Below are positions 32,455 to 43,779 of a DNA stretch of 64,000 nt, piece by piece. How positions within the stretch are numbered: position 1 is the first letter of the stretch; each line of letters begins with the position of its first letter. The position numbers and the translations under genes are program-made. The DNA is taken from contig NC_081545.1 in NCBI RefSeq assembly GCF_901000735.1, forward strand, positions 5,571,540-5,635,539. Reading direction: 5' to 3'. The notes beneath the pieces were generated by a model, which had not been told where the DNA came from, searched no databases, and worked only from the letters and a program-made list of their open reading frames with translations. Source of the DNA: Corylus avellana. Its lineage: Eukaryota; Streptophyta; Magnoliopsida; Fagales; Betulaceae.

Positions 32455-33039
32455 TTTTAATTATTTAACTTTTACTTAAAAAACTTAAAAGTTTAAAGAA
32501 TAAAAATAGGAGAGAAATGCATGTGCACGCACCTATTAATAATTAAAGGAAGGGTTAATAACTTTTTTTTTTGAAAGGTTAATAACTTTTTGGGTACTTG
32601 AGTTCTAGTGTTTTTATTTTTTTCCTATTAGGTTTTAAAACATAACAAATTTAGTACTTCACATATGGGAAAAGAATCACTACCTCCGCTAGTTTCTGTT
32701 AGTCTACGTGTCACTCCCATAATATGCCATGTACCCTAAAAAAAAAAAAAAAAAAATTTTGAAGTCCCCATCTTCCACGCCTGAAACTAATCTACAACCC
32801 AGCAACTCATCACCGCCCCCACGCAACCCATTGCCATCATCTTCCACGCAACCCATAGTGTCTATCCCCATCGCAACCCACATTTTAATAATAAACTTGT
32901 TCCAATCCCAGTAGAATTGGGATTAGGGTTTTAATTTTTTGCTGGGTTGAAGATTGGGGTGTAAACCATCTGGGTTTGCAATGAGTGGGCAAATGGGTCA
33001 GAGAAAGTGAGCAAGTGGATACGTTCTGGTGGGTTTTTC

Positions 33040-33200
33040 AGGTTTCTCGGCTAGCCGGTCAATACGGTCTGTGGAAGACGAGAACAAGTCCAAGCGGGAA
33101 ACGAAGTTGCAACGAGTAGTTGATCAGACGGAGAACAATGTTTCAAGGGAGATTGCAGAAAGATTTGAGCTCGTTGCCAAGTGGGTTATTTCTTTGCAGT
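33040..33200 (+). other. Unidentified coding-like fragment
   Basis: One frame reads ETKLQRVVDQTENNVSREIA then ERFELVAKW, with codon-like composition unlike the surrounding A+T-rich DNA. It abuts NLR-intron-type sequence at 33218. I do not recognise the protein. It could be an exon carried in by transduplication. Confidence 0.4.
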
Positions 33201-33293
33201 TTGGTTAATACATGAATTAGATGTGGATATGATGTCTTCTGTGACTAAAGCATTCCCAAACCCTGCATACAAATATTTATCACAAAACAAGTC

Positions 33294-33301
<8 letters not shown>

Positions 33302-33342
<41 letters not shown>
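33302..33342 (+). repeat. (AT)n microsatellite in the NLR ghost intron
   Basis: This AT run corresponds in position to those in NLR1 and NLR2 intron 1. Confidence 0.9.
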
Positions 33343-33344
<2 letters not shown>

Positions 33345-33350
33345 TTTTAG

Positions 33351-33845
33351 GTAAGATGCGTTTATTTCGGCGTAAAATAATTTTTAGAAAATATTTTTAG
33401 TTTGATAAAAAAACTTATTTAATTTCCGTAAAATAATTTTTTTTAAAAAAAAAAACTGTAAACTATTATTTGAGTTTGAGCTTCTCATTCTAAAATTAGC
33501 TAAAAAAAATGATAATCAAATAGACAAATAAAGACAAAACGGAATAAAAAAATAAACAAGATTTTAAGTAGTTTGGTTTATGACCAACGTCTACATAATA
33601 AAACCCCATAAGTTACATTTTGCTCTTATTTCACTTGATTGATTTACAAGATCAATCAATATCCCTACTTACAAGAAAAATAGGATAGGTGAATCCACTA
33701 CAAATAAGGTAATCAAATCACAAAGAATTGATACGCAATTGCAATGATTTGATTGTAATCACAAGACCCGACTAAGCCATTGCCAAGACTTCGCTGGCAT
33801 ATTGCCGAGACCCGGTTAGGACTCAGCTAAGACCCCGACATTGTC
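33351..33845. mobile_element. LTR-like remnant
   Basis: A block around 33500-33800 has 'ttttaagtagtttggtttatgacc', close in style to 'aagtagttcggctt' of the solo LTR at 16702, followed by 'aagtctacataataaaacc'-type LTR sequence. Ends were not found. Confidence 0.35.
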
Positions 33846-33849
33846 AAAG

Positions 33850-34160
33850 AAAAAATAATTGATAGAACAAAAAGCAATTAAAGTAGAATCAAATTTGCAA
33901 GAAATTGTGAAAGAAAAATTTAATTATATACACACTCCTTTTTATTCATTCCCATCTTTTAAGAATTATCAATAAAAAGAAGCAAATTTTAAAAAATTGG
34001 TTGTTGTTTCTACCCCCACAATTATTTCACCTACTCATGAATTATGTTCACCGATTTCAAAAAATAATGAATTAGAGAAAATTGAGGAGAGTAAGCAAAT
34101 AGAGGAATTAAGTAATTACAGGGAAACTAGTAAGCCATTGGAAAAATTAAAAAATAACAG
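33850..34160 (+). repeat. Unidentified coding-like module, copy 2
   Basis: This is the second copy of the Lys/Glu-rich module (EQKAIKVESNLQEIVKEK, PTIISPTHELCSPISKN, EKIEESKQIEEL). Relative to copy 3 it has its own indels, and it lacks the upstream KVKIDNRIKLDKLK part. Confidence 0.5.
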
Positions 34161-36534
34161 GGTAAAGTTCACGTATCCCTCAAACTACCACTTAATTGAC
34201 AATATCTCTTCAAATTTTGATAATGTCCTCCTAAACTACTAAAACATTGTCAATGTTACTCCAAAGCTAGCAAAAAGATAAAAATGTGCTTATAAATTTC
34301 TCAATAAGACAAAAATGTCCCTATAAGTTCGAGAAAAAAATAAAAAATGAATTTTTAATTTTTTTAAATGAAAAATTTTAATTTAAAGAAAAAACAATTT
34401 TTTTTAAACGAATATTTTTATTTTTTTAAGACAGAAATTTTTTATTTTAAAAAAAAAAAGATTAAGTTTTTTTAGAAGTTTTAGTATTTTTTGTTTTTAT
34501 TTTACTAAAGATTGTTTCATCATTGTCATTAAGGAGAATATTAATAATATTTTGATAATTTTGAAAAATATTGTCTTTGATGAGACGTGGTTTTCTTTTT
34601 ATTTCCATTCAACTCTTCCGGCCCACTCCCGCATTTTTTTCAACATTTCCAGTTCAACTAATAGTGATGTCCCACCACCTCGCGTGGGTTCCATTTTCCA
34701 ACTAAATATCTCTACATTATCTTTGACACGGCACTCCTTGAACCATTCACACCAATTTCAGTGGCGTGGCTTAAACGTCAAGCAAAGTAGGAATGGGATT
34801 TACTTGGAAGACCCAACTGGAATTTCTGAAAATGCATGTCTGATTGAATTCAGTCTTCAAATAATACGAAATTCCACTTCACAAAGATCGAACCAATTTT
34901 AAAAAGTGTTTACTTTTTTTTGTTAGCAGATTTATAAGATACCCAGTTCACCGTCCATATTAAACACCTTTGGATCCGACACGGCCACACGGCTTTAACC
35001 GTGTTGATGTCACGTACAGCTTCTTGTTTTCCAAGAAAGTGAGAAATTATAATAATAAAATGCACTCAATTGAAAGAAAAATAATTTCTTTCTTGCCAAG
35101 AGAAAAAAAGGAAGAATTACATTTGACACGCATATATAGCATAGGTGTCGGTGAATAAATTTTGCAAAAAATTTAATTTGGATAATGAAAAAACATAAAG
35201 ATACCTAAGTTCACCGTCCTTATAAATATATACCCATCGATAATCGTTGAAATAGTTATACGTCAATACCAATACGGCCTGGCGGATTTGATAAGCAGTG
35301 ACCTACCCAATGCCTACTACTATTAATGGGGATCTTTTAAATATTAGGTGGCGTAAACAAATTAAAAAAAATAAATATTGCAAAAAAAGGCCCAACACAA
35401 AACCCAACAAACAAACTCCACCTTCATTTATCAACCTAATATACCATAGGTTGGAATTTCTTAACTATTGTGCTTAAATTTCAAGAAATTCGGACAAAAT
35501 TTTGGAGAATTCCCGTTTCATGTAAGAATTGATGAGTTTAGAGTAGGGGTGACAATTCATATTTGCGCGTCAAGTTTAAATCGTGATAAAGTATGTATAT
35601 AAGATCATGTAAGTCAATCTTAATCCGATTCATTTAATTAAACAGATTAGATTAATTTCTCAATCCTAACATTAACTTCTTAATTTTGTGTTATATTCAT
35701 ATCGAATTCGTAAGTCGTGTCAATTAGAGTGTCACTTGGACATTTGATCCTTTAAAATACTTAATCATGACATCCCTTAGGCGAGAGATCCCTATTATTC
35801 TTCACATAGGAAGGTAATTAATTAGATAATAACTTGAAGATTAGTGGCTGCTTTTGGTATGCAGTAAAACTTTTTATAATATTGGTGGTCAATAACCGAA
35901 AGTGCATAATATGTAATATATAATTCCTTGTTTAGGAGGTGAAGAAGAAATTAAGAGACGAAGCAACACGTTTTAAGAGACAAACGAACATGGCGACCCC
36001 ACTCAACCCTAGCTTTATTATTATCCTTCTCTATGCTTTGCCAAATCTTATCTACCAAGGCACAAATTTCCCATACATTTATTGTACCAAGTCCAATCTG
36101 TCAAATGGCAAATATTGGATATTTATTTGACTGGCTTACTGTCTCATCACATAAATGCACCTATTTATGTCCAATTTACAAAAAAAAAAAAAAAAAATTA
36201 ATAACGAATAATGATGCACCAACGACTCCCACGATTTCCAAATCTTTTCCTATACGTTCAACTGATACTGATATGGAATGGACCAACCTCTAACACGGTT
36301 TCAACGAAAATGATGCAATTTGTTCTCATGCAGGCAAAAAATGTTATAAGTCATGGTATGGGATGTTAGGACAAATGGTCGACTCAGTTTTTTTCAATAG
36401 TAAAGATAAAGTTGAAATAAATTTTATTAAAAATTCATGTGCATCTTACATGTTATTAAAAAAAATGATACACGTCACTTTTAAAAAGTAGGTTGAAGAA
36501 AATTCTTCTAATCTAGTTTGGAGAAAAACTTCGT
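34161..36534. other. Non-coding spacer upstream of NLR3
   Basis: A+T-rich. 34165-34560 has weakly complementary ends ('caatatctcttcaaattttgataatg' against 'aataatattttgataattttgaaaaatattg') and may be a decayed TIR element. An open stretch at 34552-34902 has no recognisable domain. Nothing else is supported. Confidence 0.45.
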
Positions 36535-36950
36535 CCTTATAAATATATGAATGAAATTAAAGAGTATGTTAAATTTTTTGAATGGTTAGAGAAAGTTAAA
36601 ATTGATAATAGAATAAAATTAGACAAATTGAAGTCTGATAAGAAAAAAATAATTGGTAGAACAAAAAGCAATTAAAGTAGAATCAAATTTGCAAGAAATT
36701 GTCAAAGAAAAATTTAATTATACACGTACACTCCTTTTTATTCATTCCCATTTTTTAAAAGAAGCAAATTTAAAAAATTTTGGTGTTGTTTCTACCCCCA
36801 CAATTATTTCACCTACTCATGAATTATGTTCACCGATTTCAAAAATTAATTTAGAGAAAATTGAGGAGAATTTGCATTTAGAGAAAATTTAAGAGAGTAA
36901 GCAATTAGAGGGAAACTAAGTAATTAGGAGACGGGGAAACTAATAAGAAT
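36535..36950 (+). repeat. Unidentified coding-like module, copy 3
   Basis: This is the third and longest copy (KVKIDNRIKLDKLKSDKK, then EQKAIKVESNLQEIVKEKF and FGVVSTPTIISPTHELC). A frame change near 36655 separates the parts, as in copy 1. It lies 1.5 kb upstream of NLR3, the same relative place as copy 1 before NLR2. Confidence 0.5.
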
Positions 36951-38456
36951 TGGAAAAAATTGAAGATCACATTATATTTTGAGAAGGATTTGAAATTGGT
37001 CACGCACGAAGAAGACGTTGTTCGCACTTTAATGATATATGTTACAATTCTTCTTGGTATTTTTCTAGTGTTCTCTTATATCTAAATTGATATTATTTTC
37101 TAAAGGAACAAAAAAAAAAAAAATATTATCCCATCAGTTCCTCTCGCACTTTAATTATTACTAAATATTTTGTATGAAATTTTGATAGATTTTCAACAAG
37201 GAAATTTTGAATGTGGAAGTTTTAATTATTTGATAAATCTTAGATGACCTAAATTGTTATATTTTAGATGGTATAAAGATATTTTATTTCTGCAAAGAGA
37301 AATGATAATAGGCACCAATATATAGGTTTTAATTATTTAATTATTTAACGTTTACTTAAAAAAGTTAAAATTTTAAAGAACAAAAATATTTAGACAAACA
37401 CACAAACCCACACCTATCAATAATTAAAGCAACCACATCTTCCTTCAACGCTCCTACACCTCTGAATGAGATGTGCTACCAACGACAAATGGCCGACTCA
37501 GTTTCTTCATTATTCTCTCAAATTTTCAACGTACCTCTTAAATTATGAAAAATTATCAATGATGAAAATACTTTTAATAAAATTAAAAAAAAAAAAAAAA
37601 AAAACATATAAAAGTGGCTAAATTTAAAAATATAAAAGAAAGAGCATTAAAAATTTTTGTTTTCTTTTAAATTAATTTTCTTTTTTAATTTATAGGACTA
37701 TTTTTGTCTTCTTGAGAAATCTTTTTTTTGTTTTATTTTTTTTCCCTGTGAGTACTTGATAAATCAGTTCTCTTCAATATCTTTCAAACTTTAATTAATT
37801 AGGACAAAAATTGTACCTTTTGAATTACAAAAATTGTTAATTAATGTTTCCCCGTGATGAAATTGCCCTTAATAAAATAAAACCATTTTTTTTTTCAGAA
37901 AAAAAAAATTATAACTAAAATTATAAGAAAAAAAAAGGGTAGCCAAATTTTAAAATATGAAAAAAAAAACAATAAAAAGAATTTGTTTTTTTTTTTATTA
38001 TTATTATTTTGAATTTATAAGAATATTTTTATCTTATTAAAAAGTTTGTAGAGTTATTTTTTTATTTTTTTGGTATTTTGGAGAAGATATTATTTGAATT
38101 AAAAGTTTAGAAGAAACATTGTAAATTCCGTAATAACTTAATTATAATATATCAAAATTTCTTTGTTAATGAAATACATTTTTTTTTTTTTTTTTTAATG
38201 AAATACTTTCTTATGCATGCATATAAGACCACACAGCTATGAGCTACCCATTATTGATCATGACCTTTAGAAATTGATTCCGCGAGACAATAAGAAGATT
38301 TAAGAAGTGAAATATGAGCCGCACATGCATGGCCACATCATATCTAATGGACTCCTTTTAAAGTTTGAACGTCAAGTCAATAATGCACCTCTGAATCATC
38401 AATAATATATCCCATACACCTCTGCATCATCAATAATTCCCTCAAGATCGGTTTAC
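36951..38456 (+). repeat. Duplicated upstream flank of NLR3
   Basis: It aligns with 11951-14297 upstream of NLR2 but lacks the SINE. It includes the empty sites for the SINE (about 37448-37470) and the MULE (about 37321-37345). Heavy A and T runs occur. No gene is seen. Confidence 0.65.
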
Positions 38457-38462
38457 TTGACT
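38457..38462 (+). promoter_or_regulatory. W-box core TTGACT upstream of NLR3
   Basis: Same position relative to the ATG, and same surrounding block, as at NLR2. Conservation may simply reflect recent duplication. Confidence 0.35.
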
Positions 38463-38481
38463 CACCACCCACAACCCACAA

Positions 38482-41400
38482 ATGGCTGAAATAGTTCTCT
38501 ACGACACTGCTGGGAGCATCATTAGGAGTTTGAGCTCTCTTGCTCTCCAAGAGATTGGAGTGTTATGGGGTTTCAAAAATGAGCTTCGAAAGCTCGGGGA
38601 CACCGTTTCCACCATCCAAGCTGTGCTTTTGGACTCGGAGGAGAAGCAGGCCCATAACCATGCGATCAAAGATTGGCTTCGAAAGCTCAAGGATGCCATG
38701 TACGACGCCGATGACTTGCTGGATGACTACTCCACTCAACTTCTACGCCGACAACTGATGACACGGGATAAGAAGATGGCAAAACAAGTAAATTCTTTAT
38801 TAATGTGCACATGATGTTGTCTGTCACTAAAGCATTCCCAGACCTGCATACAAATATTTATCACAACACAAGCCAAAGCAAATATATATCATTTTACGTA
38901 GTTTAAAATTTCTCAACAACAACAACAATTTGTTCATTATAATGTTAAAACCCAACTATTGAACGGTATGGAAATTCTAATCTCAAGATAATTTCATCAT
39001 AAACCCAATTATTGCTTTGATATATATATATAAAAGCAATAATCACTTAAATTGACATGCATTTAGAAGTGGCAAAGAGTACAAATTACCTCGATAGTCA
39101 ATACTGTACTAAAAGTTAGGCGACAACTATTAAAACCTAATGAATAGTAAGGTTTAGCGAAATTATCCCTATACTAGGCACGTAAATTGTGATTAAAATT
39201 CGTTCCTAAGTTACTTGACCTTTCAAACCTTCCCTCTATTATTAGAGATGTTTTATTCTTAGAAATAAGTTAAAAACTTAACCCTAAAGTTTCTTTTCTT
39301 TTCTCTTTATTAAAAAATATTTTTAATGTTTATTTCTTTTTTGTACCTTGGTCCGAACATAAAGTTTTCTTTTTCCTTAAAATGTATCATATTCTAGGAG
39401 CTCATTCTATTAATATTTTCATAACTTTTGAATAAATAAACGAAAGTAGGGTTAATCTTGAAATTTCACTAAAAAAGTGGTTTAGTTTTCTTCCAAAATT
39501 CTCAAAATTGTTTTTATGGGGGCTTGGGTAAGAAATGGCCCATTTGAACCTCCTCCTAACTAGGTAAACCAGATAAGGCCCACAACTCACTAAATGGACC
39601 TAAATTAGAACACTACACTTTGGTCACTTGGCCCATTGGCCCACAACACATATATCTAAGGTTTTTAACTTGACGAAATTTGGATCAAATAACCACCTAA
39701 CATGCCATGGACTGAAAGTTTAATTTCCAGATTTAACCCAAAGCTCTTCTTGATGCCATATATGAGAAATTACTTATTTTCTTGATATAAGTCTTAACAC
39801 CGCTTGAGGCCGTTGAGGGTTATGTTTAGAAGTTTTTTACCACTCAAATAAGCCATTGAAAAGAGGTTTTTGGCTATAAAAGTTTCTGGTTTTTGGCTTT
39901 TGGTATTAGATCCTATGTCTATTTCATGAATGAACATCATTATAAACGTCATTTTTAAAAGGACAATATTTTCTTCCAAAAAGATCAACACATCTTGTAC
40001 ACATAGACTTAAAATTGCTTTCTGGTTATAAACTATCATCTTACAAAATTATGAATGGAACATTAAATTATGCCCATCATTAGGGATAAGACTATGCCAT
40101 GGATTAGTCCATTAGGTTAAGAAATTAATTATCTCTTATAATCTCTTTTAGGGTCTTTGATCCAATTTTTATTAAGTTCACTAGGGCCAATAACATTGGT
40201 TCATATATCTAAAGCCCAAGACATTGGGCTAAAACTCATACTAACTTATATCAAATATGGGACGTTACAGTAACAATGTCTTAATGTATCATTTTGACAT
40301 ATATAGATGCTTTTATATTCCATTGTTTTGTCTGTTTTCTTTATCCTTACAACTGCTATAAATAGAGTCTTACAAAAAACAGTCTCATTTGTAAGAGTAC
40401 TAACCATATGCAAAAAATGTACGGCTAATTAAGTTGCGACATCTTTCCAAGGAGCAAATGGCATCTAGAAAAAGTCACATAAATTATCGGCCCCCATTAT
40501 AAACCCAACTATTCAATGGTAAGGGAATTCTAAAACTATCACCGTGAACGGATTGGAATGGATGGTTGTAAATAAAACAACCAAAAAAAAAAAACTCTAA
40601 CTTAAACTTACAACAATTACAAACATGACCTTCATATTTTCCTTAATTACACATATAGCCCAAAAAATGTTGAACTTTTCGCAATGGACCGTACTAAATA
40701 TTTGGGAGTATTACAGGTACGCATCTTCTTTTCCAAATCGAACCAGCTTGTATATGGCTTTAAAATGGGTCATAGGATCAAGGCAGTTAGGGCAAGACTG
40801 GATGAAATTGCAATTGATAGGATCAAATTTGGCTTCAATGAGCACACCACAGCGACACAGTTTGAGCATGTGAAAAGACAAGATACACACTCATTTGTAC
40901 ATGGGGAAGATGTCATTGGGAGAGAGGATGATAAGGAGTCTATTAAAAAGCTGTTATTCGATCCCAATATGAATGAGAAGAATGTTTCCATAATTCCCAT
41001 AGTTGGGATTGGTGGACAAGGAAAGACCACGCTTGCGCAGTATGTGTACAATGACGAGGAGGTTCGAAGACATTTTGACTTGAGGATGTGGGCATGTGTC
41101 TCTGATCCTTTTGACGTGAAAACTATCATTGTAAAGCTTATAGAATCTGCGACTAAGGAGAGACCTAAAAGCCTTGAGATGGATCCATTGCAAAGTGAGC
41201 TTCGAGCAAAAATTGATGGGAAGCGATATTTACTTGTTTTAGACGATGTGTGGAATGAGAATCATGGTACATGGTCCAACTTGGAAAAGTTGTTAGTGGG
41301 TGGCCTAAGAGGAAGCAAAGTTTTGATTACTACACGTAGCGAAAAGATTGCAGAGATTACAGGTACAATTTCACCATATCCTTTGAGAGGTTTATCTGAA

Positions 41401-43779
41401 AGCAGTTCTTGGAATTTATTTAAGAAAATGGCATTTAAAAACGGGGAAGAGCCAAATAATCCAAAGCTAGTAGAAATTGGAAGGGAGATCATACAAAAGT
41501 GTGCACAAGTTCCTCTTGCTATAAGGAGCATTGGGAGTCTATTATATTTCAAAAATTCGGAAGATGATTGGTTGTACTTTAAAAACCATGATCTTTACAA
41601 AATAACTCAACAAGAAAATGATATTTTTCCAATACTTAAGTTGAGTTATGATCATCTCCCATCACACTTAAAGCAATGTTTTGCCTTTTGTTCATTGTTT
41701 CCAAAAGATTATGAAATTGAAATGAAGGTGTTGATTCAGTTATGGATAGCTCAAGGCTTTCTTCATTCATCATATGGAAATAGACATCTTGAAGATATTG
41801 GTCATGAATATTTTATGGATTTGCTTTGGAGGTCGTTTTTCCAAGACGTACAAAGAGATATAGTTGGTGAAATAGGAAAGTGCAAAATGCATGACCTTAT
41901 TCACGATCTTGCACAGTCAGTAGCAGGTGAGGAGTGCACAATTTTATATCCAGATAGAGAAAAAGTAGATGGAAGAACTCGTCATGTGGCATTTCATTCT
42001 TCAGATTCATTACCAGATATTCCTGCTCTTTTGCCCAAGCCTAACAAAATAAGAACACTTCTTCTACGCATTCCAATACTTCCAGGACTTGATGATGTAT
42101 TTAACTGGAACAATTCAGTACTTGAGTTGAATAAGCCAGTCTTTAATACACTTATTTCAAGTTTTAAATGCTTGCGTGCTTTGAATTTGAGTCGGTCGAA
42201 TATTCAAAAAGTGCCGAATTCCATTGGAAAGTTAGAGCATTTAAGATTTCTAGATCTGTCTAGGAATGAAGATATCAAACTACTCCCTGCTTCTATAACT
42301 AAATTGCAGAATTTGCAAACACTAAGACTTGAGTTTTGTCGTGGGCTTAAAGAATTGCCAGAAGAGACTGGAAACTTAATCAGCCTTAGGCATCTTGGGC
42401 TAGAAGGGTGTGATAGCTTGACTCATATGCCTCATGGACTGGGAAAATTGATTACTCTCCAAACATTGTCGCTATACATTTTAGGGAAGAAAAAAAGTTT
42501 TCTTTCCAAGCCAAAGGGTGGGCTAGGGGAGCTGGATGGTTTAGATGAGTTGAGAGGAGACTTATTAATCAAGGGTTTAGAGCACTCGAGATATTCTCCA
42601 TCAAAAGCAAAGGCTGCAAACTTGGAGAGGAAGCAACATCTTCAATGGCTGATGTTAGAGTGGGACCCAGAACCTAGTGATGAAAGTGATAAGGCAATTG
42701 CAAATGATGAACAACTATTGCAAAACCTTCGGCCGCACCTAAATTTGAAATTATTATCTATAGCTGGGTATGCAGGTGTGAGGTTATCTAGTTGGGTGTC
42801 CTCGCTCTCAAATTTGACTTCTATTATAATATCTGATTGTAAATGGCTTCAACATATCCCACCATTGGACCGATTCCCTTTTCTCGAGCGTCTTTTTCTT
42901 ACTAACTTAAATGAGTTGGAGTACATAAGCAATGATGGTAGTGACGTGTCCTCTTCTCCCCTCAAATTTCTCGCACTTGCTAATTTGCCAAAGTTGAGGG
43001 GATGGCTAAAGACGAGGGAAACAGATCATCTTCCATTATTCCCTTCATTTCCTTCCCTTTCTTTTTTAAGTATACAGAATTGCCCTATGATGTCTCTAAC
43101 AACACCCTCCTCTCCCTCTCCCCTTTCCGATCTCTCCAAATTGAAGTATCTTTATCTTCTGGAATTAGAGCAACTTGAATATCTACCACTAGAGTGGCTG
43201 CAGAACCTCACTTCTCTTGAGACCCTAGGGATTTTCGATTGTCGTAAAATGAGAATATCAATTTCTCCACTCTTTCAACATCTCACCTCACTTGAAAATC
43301 TGACTATTCTTCGCTGCAAAGAACTTACCAGCAATGAGAATGAAGATGGCGCACATGGCCTTGGACCTACAAGATTTGGTCATCTATCTATCATTGGTGT
43401 TCCAAATTTGGTTTCTCTCCCAAGAGAGCTTAGAGATGTTACCACTCTGCAAGGGCTTCAAATTATGGTTTGCCCTAGTTTGGTGTCTTTACCGGAGTGG
43501 ATAAGCGATCTCACTTCACTTCAGGAGCTTGAAGTCGTAAATTGTCCGAAGTTAATATCACTGCCCGAAGGTATGCGCCGCCTCACCTCTTTACATCATT
43601 TGACAATTGCAGAGTGTCCTTGCTTGGAGGAAAGATGTGAACAAGGAACGGGAGAGGATTGGCCAAAGATTGCTCATGTCCCAAACTTTCGTAAAGGCGG
43701 CGATGGTAATCTCAAAGAATGGATAGCAAGCCGAATTCGCCAATATCTTGAGGTTTTTAAGTCACCAATTAGACAATAA
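38482..43779 (+). CDS. NLR3: CC-NB-ARC-LRR immune receptor (RGA type)
   Basis: Coding exons 38482-38787 and 40717-43779 (donor CAA|GTAAAT, acceptor TTACAG|GTACGC, phase 0) give 1122 residues. The CC domain starts MAEIVLYDTAGSI and has DADDLLDDYS. NB-ARC motifs are complete: P-loop GIGGQGKTT (about 199-207), kinase-2 LLVLDDVW, RNBS-B GSKVLITTR, VPLAI in the GLPL position, RNBS-D CFAFCSLFP and MHD (about 493-495). About 550 residues of LRR follow. No stop or frameshift is present. It is very similar to NLR1, differing mostly in LRR residues that usually decide ligand recognition. The first intron is 1929 bp against 446 bp in NLR1 because of an insertion. The expected role is intracellular pathogen-effector sensing; the ligand is unknown. 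Confidence 0.93.
38990..40500 (-). mobile_element. Insertion in NLR3 intron 1, probable solo LTR remnant
   Basis: The intron sequence shared with NLR1 and NLR2 ('aaacccaactattgaa') is interrupted here and resumes near 40500 with a duplicate of the same phrase. Read on the minus strand, the insert contains TGTAACGTCCCATATTTG (start at 40269), a typical Gypsy-type LTR beginning. The other end and the target duplication are not clear, so exact limits are uncertain. No coding domain is present. Confidence 0.45.

Larger units (their letters stand above)
31438..33350 (+). pseudogene. Ghost of an NLR locus (upstream flank and intron 1 remnant)
   Basis: 31438-31609 and 32455-32560 match the far-upstream flank of NLR2 (about 12270-12430 and 13480-13540) and NLR3 (about 37195-37400). 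33218-33350 matches NLR intron 1 just after the donor ('atgtcttctgtgactaaagcattccc', then the AT run and 'atcattttaggta'). The CC exon and everything downstream are missing. Between them a coding-like piece of unknown origin (33040-33180) has replaced the exon. A MULE-like element interrupts the flank at 31610. Confidence 0.65.

Noticed and set aside
34552..34902. 116-codon open frame upstream of NLR3
   Set aside because: No recognisable domain, no paralog in the duplicated flanks and no splice or promoter context; likely chance.
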